Counted from the first letter of the stretch, positions 1-8,881 are shown. The stretch is 64,000 bases of DNA from Prevotellaceae bacterium UBA4332 (GCA_002394365.1 DGTQ01000017.1:1-64000); one strand, 5' to 3'. Numbers and translations: made by a program. Notes: generated by a model not told the origin, from the letters alone.

Positions 1-222
1 CAGTTTGAAACTGACAGGGAGGGGGGCTCAAGTGACCTCTAAGTGAGGTGTCTCGAAGACAGGTCACTCGCCTCAACCCCAGTATTTATGCGCTTTCCCA
101 GCGCATAAGTGACCTATGTGAGGTTATTTTGACGAATTCTTTTTTTTCAGCCTCAAAAGAATGTTTAGTGTAGGTTTAGAGTCGAGAGTTTAGAGAATTC
201 TCCCCCTTAAAAGCCCAGTCCC

Positions 223-305
223 GTGCGGTTGCTTAGCCTCCGCATGAGGGTGCTAAGCAACCACTTGCCCTTACTAAGTAACCACACGCCCTTGCTTAGC
301 AACAG
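223..305. repeat. Imperfect tandem GGTTGCTTAGC-type repeat
   Basis: Four or five units of about 20 bp, alternating in orientation, contain GCTTAGC, GCTAAGCAACC, ACTAAGTAACC and GCTTAGCAAC. The same family recurs at 37322-37397. This pairing places it among dispersed intergenic repeats rather than local low complexity. No function can be assigned. Confidence 0.6.
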
Positions 306-463
306 CATCCCTTTACTCTGAGCGCAGCTCGGAGTTCTAATTACTAATTACTAATTCCTAATTGCTAATTCTCCCCCTTGGGGATATTTAGAGAAGTTAA
401 AGAAGTTAGAGGAGTTCTCTAACTTCTTTCGCTCCAGCTCGGTTGCAGTTTTTTTTCTAAAAA

Positions 464-496
464 TTTAGTGTTAGTGGAGAAAATTTGTTAACTTTG
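464..496 (+). promoter_or_regulatory. Bacteroidota-type promoter, near-leaderless
   Basis: The -7 box TAACTTTG is at 489-496. A weak -33 element (TTTAG, 464-468) lies 20 nt upstream. Only five nucleotides separate the -7 box from the GTG start at 502, so transcription should begin at or beside the start codon. Confidence 0.55.
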
Positions 497-501
497 CACT
501 T

Positions 502-2298
502 GTGAAACACGTTGTTTACATATTGCTGACGGTGCTCTGCATGGTGGCTATGCCATCAAGCGGACAGGGGGTTGACTCTCTGCTGAAGAAACAGCGCAGG
601 TTGTTTCCGCAGGAAAAGGCATACGTCATGACGGACCGCGACCTCTATCTGGCTGGTGATACGGCGAGGATGAGGGCGTGGATATACGACTGCAACAGCG
701 AGAAGCCTCAGTCGATGAGCAGATTCATATATGTAGAGCTGAGGGATGCTGCCGACAACCTGAAGGTAAGGGTGAAGCTAAGAGCAACTTCTCCCCACCC
801 CTTCAATAGTCTTATAACCACCTTCAACTCCCCCGTTATCGGGGGACAGAAACCCAAGGAGAGGGCGTCCTCCCCCTTGGGGGAAGATGGAGGGGGTTTC
901 AGGGGATACATAGCCCTGCCTCCTACGCTGACGACGGGCGACTACACGCTGGTGGCATATTCTTACTACATGATGAACACGAGCGAGAAGCTCTTCTTCA
1001 AGAAACTGCTGCACGTGATGAACCCCAAGGACATATCGAAGGGACTGCTGCCTACGAACCTCACAAAGGAGAGACCTGTGAGGGAAGACGAATTAGAGGT
1101 GCCCGAGGGGGCTAACGTGGCGATAAGCATAACGGCAGACAGGCTATGCCTTGCCGACTCTACATCGAACATAGTATGGTCGCTTAGGAACCAGCCCGAC
1201 CTGTTTACGACAGAGGACATAAGGGAGGGACAGACGACTTTCTACACCCCAAAACTGCCCTACGAGGGCGGACAGACAGTGAGCGGAACGGTGTTTGGCA
1301 ACCTGCGCACAAAGAAAGTGCAGCCTGGCGTGAAGGTGAGCATGATGATACCTTCGCAGAAGATAGCCAACACATGCGTAACCGATGCTGAGGGGCGCTT
1401 CCAGTTTTCGGGCTTCAACCTGCCAGACAGCACGCTGGTATTCCTGTCTGCCAAGAAGGGTAAGCGCACGAGGATGGACAACATAAGGGTGGACGGAGAC
1501 AGCCTGCCTGAACATATAACCCACCTGCCCGCCATGCGCAACTATTACAAGCGAACGCAGGACGTGCCACAGGACATGAAGATAGTGTCATCAACGGTGG
1601 ACATAGCCAACACGCAACTGCTGGCAGAGATTATGGTAAAGGGAGAGAAGAAGGAAAGGGTGACGGAAACATACCAGAACCTTGCCTCGCGCACGCTGGT
1701 GGCTGACGAACTGATGGACAGGGGAATACGCGACCTGGAGAGCGCCCTCTTGCGCATGCCTGGGGTGCAGATGATAAACGGAAACCTGTGTTACAGAGGC
1801 AAGCCGCTGCGCTTCTTTGTTGACGGACTGGAGGAGGGCTTCGGCGAGGATTACAACGATATGTCGATGCCATCGGTGGGAAGCATGGTGGCTCTCTCCT
1901 ACCCTATGGACGTGATACAGCGCATAGACTTCATACGCCCTGAGGACACCGCTTTCCTTGTAGGTGGTGCTGGAATGGGGGGCATGGCGGCTGTGTGCAT
2001 CACACTGAAGGATGCTACCGACCAAAGAAACATATCTCGCTCGTCTGCACTGAAACTGCACTGGCCTTTGGGTTATCAGAAGTACAAGAAGATGGTGCCA
2101 GTGCCTGCTACTGAATCGTGGCCCGTGATATTCTGGAACTCCAACTACACCGTGCGCCGTTCTCAGGACATAATGCGTCTTGCCAAAAAGGTGATAGGCG
2201 AGCGACGCGAGGCTGGCGACAACGGAGCTTACACCCTGCACATTGATGGTTTCACCAAGGAGGGAAAGCCTCTGCACGTAGAGAAAACGTTTTTTTAG
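502..2298 (+). CDS. TonB-plug domain protein with MG2-like N-terminus
   Basis: Secreted protein of 598 aa, start GTG. A signal peptide covers about residues 1-21. A macroglobulin-MG2-like domain follows (FPQEKAYVMTDRDLYLAGD, about 36-54, to about 180), then a carboxypeptidase-regulatory-like segment (about 255-335) and a TonB-receptor plug-like domain (about 395-515) with RMPGVQ and FFVDG. There is no 22-strand barrel, so it is not a full transporter. This is a recognisable Bacteroidota family, usually longer (from memory, 800 aa or more). Its role is uncertain, perhaps handling of outer-membrane receptors or exported proteins. Odd feature: residues about 95-133 are proline- and glycine-rich and correspond in DNA to an intergenic repeat, as if it had inserted in frame between KLRA and the GGGFRGYIALP strand. 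The family call is fairly safe, the function open. Confidence 0.7.
   Translation: MKHVVYILLTVLCMVAMPSSGQGVDSLLKKQRRLFPQEKAYVMTDRDLYLAGDTARMRAWIYDCNSEKPQSMSRFIYVELRDAADNLKVRVKLRATSPHPFNSLITTFNSPVIGGQKPKERASSPLGEDGGGFRGYIALPPTLTTGDYTLVAYSYYMMNTSEKLFFKKLLHVMNPKDISKGLLPTNLTKERPVREDELEVPEGANVAISITADRLCLADSTSNIVWSLRNQPDLFTTEDIREGQTTFYTPKLPYEGGQTVSGTVFGNLRTKKVQPGVKVSMMIPSQKIANTCVTDAEGRFQFSGFNLPDSTLVFLSAKKGKRTRMDNIRVDGDSLPEHITHLPAMRNYYKRTQDVPQDMKIVSSTVDIANTQLLAEIMVKGEKKERVTETYQNLASRTLVADELMDRGIRDLESALLRMPGVQMINGNLCYRGKPLRFFVDGLEEGFGEDYNDMSMPSVGSMVALSYPMDVIQRIDFIRPEDTAFLVGGAGMGGMAAVCITLKDATDQRNISRSSALKLHWPLGYQKYKKMVPVPATESWPVIFWNSNYTVRRSQDIMRLAKKVIGERREAGDNGAYTLHIDGFTKEGKPLHVEKTFF
785..898 (+). repeat. 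Intergenic repeat copy inside a coding sequence
   Basis: This stretch contains a CCCCCGTTATCGGGGG palindrome and a CTCCCCCTTGGGGGAAG hairpin. Positions 802-853 align without gaps to the reverse complement of 23089-23140 (about 38 of 52 identical). The right part resembles 45935-45966. It stays in frame and adds about 38 codons to the TonB-plug gene. Confidence 0.65.
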
Positions 2299-2871
2299 TA
2301 AAAAAAAGTTACCAGTTATAAGTTCTTGCGCTCCAGTAGGTGCTCAGGCGTTTCTGCCCCTCGGGTAATCGGACGCGCGAATACGCTACGCTTGCCAGAA
2401 CAAGAAACGAGGGGACTGGAGGGGAGTTACTCTGGCGAACGTTATACCATCTACGGCATGGGACGGAATTTCTGCATAAAGGTAAATGTGCCAATAAACA
2501 TAAGGCTGTAGGCTGGGCACAGTTCACAGTTCACAGTTCTCAGTTCACAGTTCATAAGGTTATGAGGTTATGAGGTTATAAGGTTATGAGGTTGTGAGGT
2601 TGTAAGGTTATGAGGTTGTGAGGTTGTAAGGTTATGAGGTTGTGAGGTTTATTTGGATTAAGGATTAAGGTTGTTTGGATTAAGGTTTATTTGTAATAAG
2701 CCTTATTCTTTATTCCTTTCACCATTATTCCTTTTTCACCTTACAACCTAAAAGCGAAGCGACCTGAATACCTGATACCTAAGTTCAGCGTTAAGAAAAC
2801 TTAAAGCAAAACCAAACTGTGAATTGTGAACTGCGAACTATGAACTAAATTTATTACCTTTGTAGCTAATT
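2299..2871. repeat. Repeat-filled intergenic region
   Basis: No gene seen. It holds a copy of the AAGTTACCAGTTATAAGTTCTT repeat (from 2307, also near 30725 and 59530), the GCGCTCC-AGTAGGTGCTCAGG dispersed repeat (2328-2350), CAGTTCACAGTT repeats (2519-2553), and an array of 8-bp units AGGTTATG/AGGTTGTG/AGGTTGTA (about 2556-2650, about 12 copies, partly in a 24-bp higher-order unit). GAACTATGAACT repeats lie at 2820-2848. The -7 box TACCTTTG at 2855-2862 serves the next gene. Confidence 0.7.
2855..2862 (+). promoter_or_regulatory. -7 box for hom
   Basis: TACCTTTG nine nucleotides before the ATG. No good -33 TTTG at 19-21 nt is visible; that place is taken by GAACTATGAACT repeat sequence. The 5' leader is predicted to be very short. 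Confidence 0.45.
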
Positions 2872-3960
2872 ATGGCTAAAAAGATACTCAACGTTGTGCT
2901 TTGCGGTACGGGAACCGTGGGCGGAGCACTGCTCGAACAGATGGCACAGCAGCAAGAGACGCTGCTAAAGAGGCGCAACCTCGACATGAAGATTGTCGGA
3001 GTTGTGGATATCTTCAACATCCTCATCAGCAATGAGGGCATCGACCTTTCAAACTTCTCAATGAAGAAGTTTCGCGAGGACTTTGCCAAGGCTCCGAAGT
3101 CTGACATGCAGTTGATACACGACAGGGTGATACAGCTGCGCCGCGAGGTGGAGGGCAACATGGTTTTCGTAGATTGCACGGCAAGCTACGACATAGCTAA
3201 GCTCTATCAGGACTTCCTCGACGCAAGCATATCAATAGTGTGTGCCAACAAGGTTGCTGCATCTGGTGACATCGAGACCTATCGCCAACTAAAGGAAACG
3301 GCGATAAAGAACGACGTGAAGTATAACTTTGAGACCAACGTAGGAGCTGGACTGCCCGTCATTCACACCATAGACGACCTCGTGAAGTCTGGCGACAGAA
3401 TTACAAAAATCGAGGCAGTGCTGAGTGGTACGCTCAACTATATCTTCAACACCATAAGCAGAGACGTGACTTTCTCTGAGGCTGTGAAGAAGGCAAAAGA
3501 AGAGCGATTCTCCGAGCCAGACCCCCGCATTGACCTTTCAGGAATAGACGTGATACGCAAGCTCGTTATCCTTGCCCGCGAGTCAGGCTATGACGTGAGT
3601 CAGGAGGATGTGGAGCGCAACCTCTTCGTGCCACAGGCTTACTTCGACGGCACGCTTGATGACTTCTGGCAGAACCTGCCCAAGCTCGACCCTTATTTCG
3701 AGGCATTGCGCAAGGAGGTGGCAGAGGCTGGCGAGTGCCTGCGCTTCATAGCGAAGCTGGAAAACGGCAAGTGCAGCGTAAGCCTCGAAAAGGTTGGCTT
3801 GGACACTCCGTTTGCCAAACTGGAGGGCAGCAACAACATCGTGATACTCCACACCGCACGCTACGCCCCCCACCCCATGATGATACAGGGCTACGGTGCA
3901 GGCGCTGGCGTAACAGCCGCCGGCGTGTTTGCCGACATTCTTGATATAGTAAATGTATAA
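2872..3960 (+). CDS. hom: Homoserine dehydrogenase, monofunctional
   Basis: Reduces aspartate semialdehyde to homoserine with NAD(P)H, the branch point to threonine and methionine. The 362 residues correspond to the C-terminal half of bifunctional ThrA: an N-terminal Rossmann motif GTGTVGGALLEQM (about 12-24), NVGAGLPVI (about 160-168), LSGTLNYIF, EPDPRIDLSGIDVIRKLVILARE-type substrate residues, and a C-terminal GYGAGAGVTAAGVFADIL. No aspartokinase domain is encoded upstream; the preceding 570 bp are repeats. Many Bacteroidota carry the fused aspartokinase-homoserine dehydrogenase (recall), so a free dehydrogenase is notable. The ATG is nine nucleotides after a TACCTTTG -7 box. metY at 24 kb uses the downstream product O-acetylhomoserine. 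Confident assignment. Confidence 0.92.
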   Translation: MAKKILNVVLCGTGTVGGALLEQMAQQQETLLKRRNLDMKIVGVVDIFNILISNEGIDLSNFSMKKFREDFAKAPKSDMQLIHDRVIQLRREVEGNMVFVDCTASYDIAKLYQDFLDASISIVCANKVAASGDIETYRQLKETAIKNDVKYNFETNVGAGLPVIHTIDDLVKSGDRITKIEAVLSGTLNYIFNTISRDVTFSEAVKKAKEERFSEPDPRIDLSGIDVIRKLVILARESGYDVSQEDVERNLFVPQAYFDGTLDDFWQNLPKLDPYFEALRKEVAEAGECLRFIAKLENGKCSVSLEKVGLDTPFAKLEGSNNIVILHTARYAPHPMMIQGYGAGAGVTAAGVFADILDIVNV

Positions 3961-3962
3961 AG

Positions 3963-4001
3963 AAACCTCCCGAAAGCCATTATTGAGTTTTCGGGAGGTT
4001 T
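3963..4001. terminator. Bidirectional intrinsic terminator
   Basis: A perfect 13-bp stem AAACCTCCCGAAA / TTTCGGGAGGTTT with a 13-nt loop lies between the convergent hom and DUF3089 genes, so it can serve both strands. Confidence 0.85.
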
Positions 4002-4019
4002 GCGAATATCTTGTTGTGC

Positions 4020-5060
4020 TTATTGGTTCTCCTTATAGGCAGCGATGCGCTTGGCAACGTTGTCTTTGATGTTGTTGTAGAAGATGGAGTAGTCGTCCTG
4101 ATGGTAGCTCTGCGGTCCTGCAAACTCTACCATTTCATTGGGTACAGCTTTGGCATTTGTTATGACGGTGCCACGAGCAATATTCACCTGTGCGTCGCCC
4201 TCGATGTCGCATATACTGGTCGCGCCAGTCTTCTCGTCCATCACAATTGAGCCGAGGTTCATGCTGGCGGGTGCGTACGTCTCGTCACGTTTCCAGTTCA
4301 GCGGGTTGATGCTGATACCGTTTGGCAGCATTGCAGCAGACATAAATTTACTTCCTACACTTTTGGGACCCTCAGCGTGCCAGCTGATGATGACACCCGT
4401 ATCAGTCTCGCCGGTGGCAAACTTCATTTGCGGATTCTCTTCGAGATCCTCCTTCGTGATGGAGTAACCGATTGCATAGGCAGCCACCATTCGCTTGTAA
4501 TAGTCGGGATGCTCTTTGAAATAGTGCTTCAACACATGGCGCAGAATGGCTGAACCCTGACTGTGACCTGCGAGGATGAACGGACGACCCTGGTTGTAGT
4601 TTTGAAAGTAGTAGTCGAGCGCTGCTGTAATATCACCGTAGGGTGTGCCCTTGATAGCCTCTTCGATGCTCCCTGTCTTCTTCCATGTTTCGCCCGCAAA
4701 TTTCATGCCAGCCTGACGATATAGTGGGATGAAAAGGTTGGTGGACTCCTCGAACACGCTCGACTTGATGGCATGCTCTACCGGTATGCCATCGAGCATT
4801 TCACGGTTGTCGAGTGTTGCATAGTCGGGGTCGCTCTCGTTAGCACCAAAGTAGATGGTCGAGTAGATGTAGAACGTGTCGAATTCCTTGGTGATTTCCG
4901 GCAGCTTATACCAGCAGGATTTCTTGGAGTAGTCAGGTGCGCCACTCTGCCCTGGAGTAACAGGAGCAGGGTCGTCTATTTTGTCACTGCATGAAGTGAG
5001 TACTGTTGTTGAACCGCAGACAAATGTTGCGGCAAGCATCATTTTTTTTAATTTTCTCAT
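4020..5060 (-). CDS. DUF3089 alpha/beta-hydrolase lipoprotein
   Basis: 346-aa lipoprotein. I place the start at the internal ATG (5060) because it gives a proper signal peptide with lipobox LTSC (Cys24); the longer frame adds 24 residues of AT-rich leader. The nucleophile elbow GHSQG (about 165-169, Ser167) sits in FILAGHSQGSAILRHVL, as in DUF3089 proteins of the alpha/beta-hydrolase superfamily. The rest (NPLNWKRD, YHQDDYSIFYNNI near the C-terminus) fits that family. Substrate unknown, possibly an ester or acyl group on a surface glycan. It is convergent with hom and has its own promoter. Family call confident, reaction inferred. Confidence 0.85.
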   Translation of the reverse strand: MRKLKKMMLAATFVCGSTTVLTSCSDKIDDPAPVTPGQSGAPDYSKKSCWYKLPEITKEFDTFYIYSTIYFGANESDPDYATLDNREMLDGIPVEHAIKSSVFEESTNLFIPLYRQAGMKFAGETWKKTGSIEEAIKGTPYGDITAALDYYFQNYNQGRPFILAGHSQGSAILRHVLKHYFKEHPDYYKRMVAAYAIGYSITKEDLEENPQMKFATGETDTGVIISWHAEGPKSVGSKFMSAAMLPNGISINPLNWKRDETYAPASMNLGSIVMDEKTGATSICDIEGDAQVNIARGTVITNAKAVPNEMVEFAGPQSYHQDDYSIFYNNIKDNVAKRIAAYKENQ

Positions 5061-5234
5061 GTACAATAAATTTAACAAGTAGATGAACAATATATAATAA
5101 TTAACGATAAATTCGTGTTCTATTCTTGGCAATTCTTGTTAAAGTATAATATAAACATATAATCATCACGAATTGAACATTATCATCATAAATTAATTTA
5201 ATTATTTTACTTAATAGTTGCGAATAAGTTAGCA

Positions 5235-5263
5235 CAAAGGTAGTCAAATCCTTTGAATCGCAA
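5235..5263 (-). promoter_or_regulatory. Promoter of the DUF3089 lipoprotein gene
   Basis: On the minus strand TTG (5261-5263), 18 nt, TACCTTTG (5235-5242). The leader to the ATG at 5060 is about 170 nt and AT-rich. Confidence 0.55.
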
Positions 5264-5315
5264 TCATCAAAAGACTGACAACTATTAAGTTTTGACAATT
5301 TTGGGACGGAATTTA

Positions 5316-6476
5316 CTATTTTACAGTCAGCATCCACTCCGTCGTGTTCATTCCCATCACTCGCTTGAAGGCTGCACTGAACGTATTGTAGTTGCGGAAA
5401 CCACTCTGGTAAGCCAGTTGCTGGGCAGTAACAGGCTGATGTGTTGCTACTGCCTCACGATAGATTTCGACAAAATGCCGTATGCGCAGACCATTGATAT
5501 AAGCATTGTAGGTGATACCCTGCGAAGCAAAGTGCCTGCTAAGGTATGAGCGGTTAATGCCAATCAGGGTTGCAAGCTGGGCGAGAGAGATGTCGTATTG
5601 CAAATAGAGTTGCGGTTCTTCGCAGTGCTTCTTCAGCAATGGACCGATGTTCTTGGACAATCCGAGCGATGATGCCGAGCGACTGCAAATGGATGAGGGA
5701 CGGCCATCATCTGCCGCTTTATCTGTAGTGACGACCTCTTCTGCAATCCCATCGACAGTAATGGATAATTCCGGCTGGACAAGCATGCCAAGGTCGCTTA
5801 ACGTCTCTACACGCCAAAGAATATAGCCGATAAGCAAAGTGCAGATGACAAGCATATCGTACAGGTAAGCATGACTTTCGTTGGTAAGCGCATAGATGAT
5901 GAACATCAGCAACACGACTGCCAATACCACGATACTCTGCCACACCTCCTTGTGCTCCAGGTCAGAATAGTTGTTGCGCAGCCAGCACCCATACTGCTTC
6001 GACGCGCGAATCATATACAGGATTAAACCCACGCACATTAACAGATAATAGACATATAATATTGGCAGAAGAGCATAGCTGCGGGTGACAACGTTCCACG
6101 CATTTCCTGCGATGATCGGCGCCATCATCACGGCAACGGGCCACAACGGTCGTCTGCGGTCTTGCAGCATGGTGAGCAATACGACTATCGCCAAGGGAAA
6201 AAACGTCATGGAGTCGAGCAATCCGCCAATCAGGTCGCACAACTTTCTATCTTCGCATGAGGAAAGAAAGAATATCGGCATATACCACACATGGCTCATG
6301 GCGATGGAAGCCAAGAATGCTCCTGTCCACCGGCGCAGGCGCAAGGGCGGCGTGATGTCGGGGGCAATAGCGTTAGCTCGGCGTAGCAGCAGATAGCAAC
6401 TTGCCAGCATGGCCATAAACGTCACTCCCGAATAAAGTATGATGAAGAGAATATCTTCACGAATCTGTTCGTACAT
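5316..6476 (-). CDS. AraC-family regulator with membrane N-terminus
   Basis: 386 aa. The first about 230 residues hold six or seven hydrophobic segments (for example FIILYSGVTFMAMLASCYLLL at about 12-32 and WTGAFLASIAMSHVWYMPIFF). The last about 105 residues are an AraC/XylS-type double helix-turn-helix with LAQLATLIGINRSYLSRHF and QLAYQSGFRNYNTFSAAFKRVMG. Such membrane-anchored AraC regulators are common in Bacteroidota and are thought to sense signals at the inner membrane. It is the first minus-strand gene beyond the pectate lyase block, in the same orientation and about 95 bp from the nearest lyase gene, so control of the lyases is a reasonable guess but is not shown by the sequence. Confidence 0.88.
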   Translation of the reverse strand: MYEQIREDILFIILYSGVTFMAMLASCYLLLRRANAIAPDITPPLRLRRWTGAFLASIAMSHVWYMPIFFLSSCEDRKLCDLIGGLLDSMTFFPLAIVVLLTMLQDRRRPLWPVAVMMAPIIAGNAWNVVTRSYALLPILYVYYLLMCVGLILYMIRASKQYGCWLRNNYSDLEHKEVWQSIVVLAVVLLMFIIYALTNESHAYLYDMLVICTLLIGYILWRVETLSDLGMLVQPELSITVDGIAEEVVTTDKAADDGRPSSICSRSASSLGLSKNIGPLLKKHCEEPQLYLQYDISLAQLATLIGINRSYLSRHFASQGITYNAYINGLRIRHFVEIYREAVATHQPVTAQQLAYQSGFRNYNTFSAAFKRVMGMNTTEWMLTVK

Positions 6477-6570
6477 GATTGATGGCTGTTAACGAATCCC
6501 GTTGCAAAATTTCCTAACAAACGAGATGAAGTCCATCGGCAAAAAAAATATGGTGCAGGCTTTTTTTATT

Positions 6571-8202
6571 TTACTTCAGCGGATAGTATTCTTCAAACGT
6601 TTTCTCTGCATCGGCACGCTCTGCCTTTGTTATGTTTTGAACAAGGAAGTTGGCGTAAACCTCAATGTCGGTGTAGTAACCCTTCTTGTCGAGCGTGAAG
6701 GTGGCAGAGTTATCAGCCTTGGGGTCTAAGCCGTGGGCAGTCTCCCATGCGTCAGGTATGCCGTCCTTGTCAGTATCAGCCTGAGGAGTGCCTTTGAGCA
6801 CTGGCCAACCGCCTACGTCCTTAGGAGTATCTATCATACCGCCAGTAGAGCCGTGAGAGCCCTCGTATTTGTAGGTGCCCGTCTTGGCATCGCTGGTCAC
6901 GCGCTCGTCCACCGCGTCACGCTTGTAAGATGCGCCTGCATAAGCAAGCACTTTCTCGAATGCTTTCTCAGCCTTCTGCGTGCTCACGTTGTTGTAGTTG
7001 AACTTGCTGTCCAGTGCGGGGAACGGAGCGTCGCCATGAGCAAAGAGCTCAAACATCTTGGCTATAGGTGGCACGCCACTCTTCTTGTCGAGGAAGATGG
7101 CAGCTGAAGCATAGTTATTCTTAGACACAAGAGGGAAGCCCTCGGCCACGTTGCCATTCATGTAGAACTGTCCTGGCTTCACATCGGCAGGCTTAGCCTT
7201 GTTGCAGTTACCGCAGTACGCTGTAGGGTTGAGCAGGCGCGACTTGGTGTTTGGCTTGGTGCCAGGACCAGCCTTGTAGTAGTTGTTCACCATGTTGAAC
7301 TTCTTGGCCTCTGCATCAGCAAATGTCTCGCCGCCGTAGCTGGAGTTGCTGCCCCAGTTATACACCACATTATTTATATAGTCAACAGGACCAGCCATAG
7401 GATTTACGTATCCGTGGTCGAAACGAGGGTTGCGAGAGTCGTGGTCGGCAAGCAGGTTGTGGTGGAAGGTAGCCTGTTCTCCACCCCAGATGCCGCCATA
7501 GCCGTGAGCACCCTTGTCGTGTACCGACATGCGCAGGCTCTCAGAGAGTATGCACCACTGCAGGGTGAAATCCCTGTTGCCATAGAACGTGCCACACTCA
7601 TCCACGCACCACGAGAGCGAGCAGTGGTCTATGATGATGTTCCTGCACTCCTGTCCCGCCTTGTGGTAAGAGTTCATTGCGTCATCCTCGAAGGCAGGGT
7701 TGGAGAGCTTTTCGCCCTTGTTCCAGTAGCGCTTGCCCTCGTCGCCCATACGACAGCGAATGTAGCGTATGATGACGTTGTTGGCATTGATGCCGAAGGT
7801 GTAGTTCTTGAGACAGATACCGTCGCCAGGCGCGGTCTGTCCAAGCACAGTCACGTCATTCTCCTTTATGCGAAGAGGACACTTGAGCTCAATGGTACCA
7901 GCCACGTCGAACACCACAATGCGTGGTCCCTTCTGGCTCAGTGCATAGCGCAGTGTGCCCTCAAACTGCTTTGGGTCGTCCTTCGTCTTGGTCTCGCTAT
8001 AGTCGGTATTGTCGATATAGTCGTCAAGACGAGTCACGTGAATCACCTTACCCCCGCGACCACCAGTAGTGTAGCGACCATAGCCCTCGGCACCAGGAAA
8101 GGCAGGAGCCGAAGCAAACTGCGCCATCACACACTCAGGCAAGAGCAAGCAAGCCGCAAGCAGAATTGAGAATTGAAAATGGAAAATTGAAAATCTCTTC
8201 AT
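6571..8202 (-). CDS. Secreted PL1-like pectate lyase
   Basis: 543 aa with signal peptide (cleavage after VMA-Q, about residue 27). The start of the mature protein, AFPGAEGYGRYTTGGRGG (about 34-51), is typical of Bacteroidota pectate lyases with a right-handed parallel beta-helix. Turn motifs include NVIIRYIRCRMGD, IIIDHCSLSW and HHNLLADHDSRNPRF (about 247-261); the last probably carries the catalytic arginine. Near the C-terminus DTDKDGIPDAWE is a calcium-binding-type loop often found in these enzymes. It cleaves polygalacturonan by beta-elimination outside the cytoplasm. The N-terminus RFSIFHFQFSIL is encoded by an AAAATTGA-type tandem repeat that also occurs in non-coding DNA. It has its own promoter at 8324-8354. 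Confidence 0.88.
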   Translation of the reverse strand: MKRFSIFHFQFSILLAACLLLPECVMAQFASAPAFPGAEGYGRYTTGGRGGKVIHVTRLDDYIDNTDYSETKTKDDPKQFEGTLRYALSQKGPRIVVFDVAGTIELKCPLRIKENDVTVLGQTAPGDGICLKNYTFGINANNVIIRYIRCRMGDEGKRYWNKGEKLSNPAFEDDAMNSYHKAGQECRNIIIDHCSLSWCVDECGTFYGNRDFTLQWCILSESLRMSVHDKGAHGYGGIWGGEQATFHHNLLADHDSRNPRFDHGYVNPMAGPVDYINNVVYNWGSNSSYGGETFADAEAKKFNMVNNYYKAGPGTKPNTKSRLLNPTAYCGNCNKAKPADVKPGQFYMNGNVAEGFPLVSKNNYASAAIFLDKKSGVPPIAKMFELFAHGDAPFPALDSKFNYNNVSTQKAEKAFEKVLAYAGASYKRDAVDERVTSDAKTGTYKYEGSHGSTGGMIDTPKDVGGWPVLKGTPQADTDKDGIPDAWETAHGLDPKADNSATFTLDKKGYYTDIEVYANFLVQNITKAERADAEKTFEEYYPLK

Positions 8203-8238
8203 AATATATTCAGGTTTTTAGTTTATAAACAGAAGTAT

Positions 8239-8313
8239 TTTAATGTTTAATGCTTAATCTTTAACGTTTAATCCTTAATCTTTAATGTTTAATGCTTAAT
8301 GTTTAATGTTTAA
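8239..8313. repeat. 7-bp tandem repeat in a 5' leader
   Basis: About eleven units, on the minus strand TAAACAT with variants TAAGCAT, TAAAGAT and TAAGGAT, lie between the promoter (8324-8354) and the start (8202) of the pectate lyase gene, so they are transcribed in its leader. Confidence 0.75.
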
Positions 8314-8323
8314 GGCTCGCCTG

Positions 8324-8354
8324 CAAAGTTAATCCTTTTTTTTGAAACCACAAA
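8324..8354 (-). promoter_or_regulatory. Consensus promoter of the 543-aa pectate lyase gene
   Basis: On the minus strand TTTG (8351-8354), 19 nt, TAACTTTG (8324-8331), a perfect match to the Bacteroidota consensus. Predicted leader about 115 nt. Confidence 0.75.
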
Positions 8355-8881
8355 AAAAACGGACATTTTCTTTCCGTTTGCCACCTCCACCACAAAACAC
8401 TTTACTTTATCATTTAACTTTTAGCCTCATAAACTCAAATCAGGGCTATGACTCCTTTTACTCCTTTAATTGTGTAATCGGACGCACCGCAGGTGCTACG
8501 CTCGCCAGAGCAAGCTCCGCTCTGCGCCTGAGCACCTACTGGAGCGCAAGAAGGCGAATGGGGTAAGGCTCAGGCTGTTAGGAGGTATCAAGAGGGTCAG
8601 CGAAGCTAACTGTGAACTGTGAACTGTGAATTGTAAACTGTGAACTGTGCCCCTGCTCCCCCGTGCTTAGCTCCTGCCTGCTCTTGCTATGCCTCCATTC
8701 TGAATTTGCTAGCAAATTTAATGAATTTACTAGTTAATTTGCCAAATTTGCTAGCAAATTTGACACAGAAGCAAAGCCACAACATTCTGAAACATAGTTA
8801 CACCACGCAAGAACTATGCTGTCTATTGCAAACCCCGTGCTATCTGATGCAGAACCGTGTTGCTTCACATAGAATATAGAT
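8355..8881. other. Intergenic region with repeats
   Basis: No gene seen. It holds an inverted copy of the CGCCTGAGCACCTACTGGAGCGC dispersed repeat (8525-8547), ACTGTGA tandem repeats (8604-8648), and the three 21-bp palindromic units described separately (8701-8763). Confidence 0.6.
8701..8763. repeat. Three 21-bp palindromic direct repeats
   Basis: Three consecutive 21-bp units each centre on a palindrome: AATTTGCTAGCAAATT (8703-8718), AATTTACTAGTTAATT (8724-8739) and CAAATTTGCTAGCAAATTTG (8743-8762). The centres are exactly 21 bp apart, about two helical turns. The array lies between the lyase terminator at 8882 and the promoter at 8354. Confidence 0.75.

Larger units (their letters stand above)
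1..501. other. Intergenic, repeat-bearing, no gene seen
   Basis: No convincing coding sequence. Positions 1-120 contain related stretches around GTGACCT and GTGAGGT. From 223 to 305 there is an imperfect array of TTGCTAAGCAACC/TTACTAAGTAACC units that recurs near 37.3 kb. CCCCC/GGGG palindrome pieces lie near 200 and 370. The end of the gap carries the promoter of the next gene. Confidence 0.6.

Noticed and set aside
5061..5132. 24-residue extension of the DUF3089 lipoprotein
   Set aside because: The internal ATG gives a canonical lipoprotein signal; the extension is AT-rich leader.
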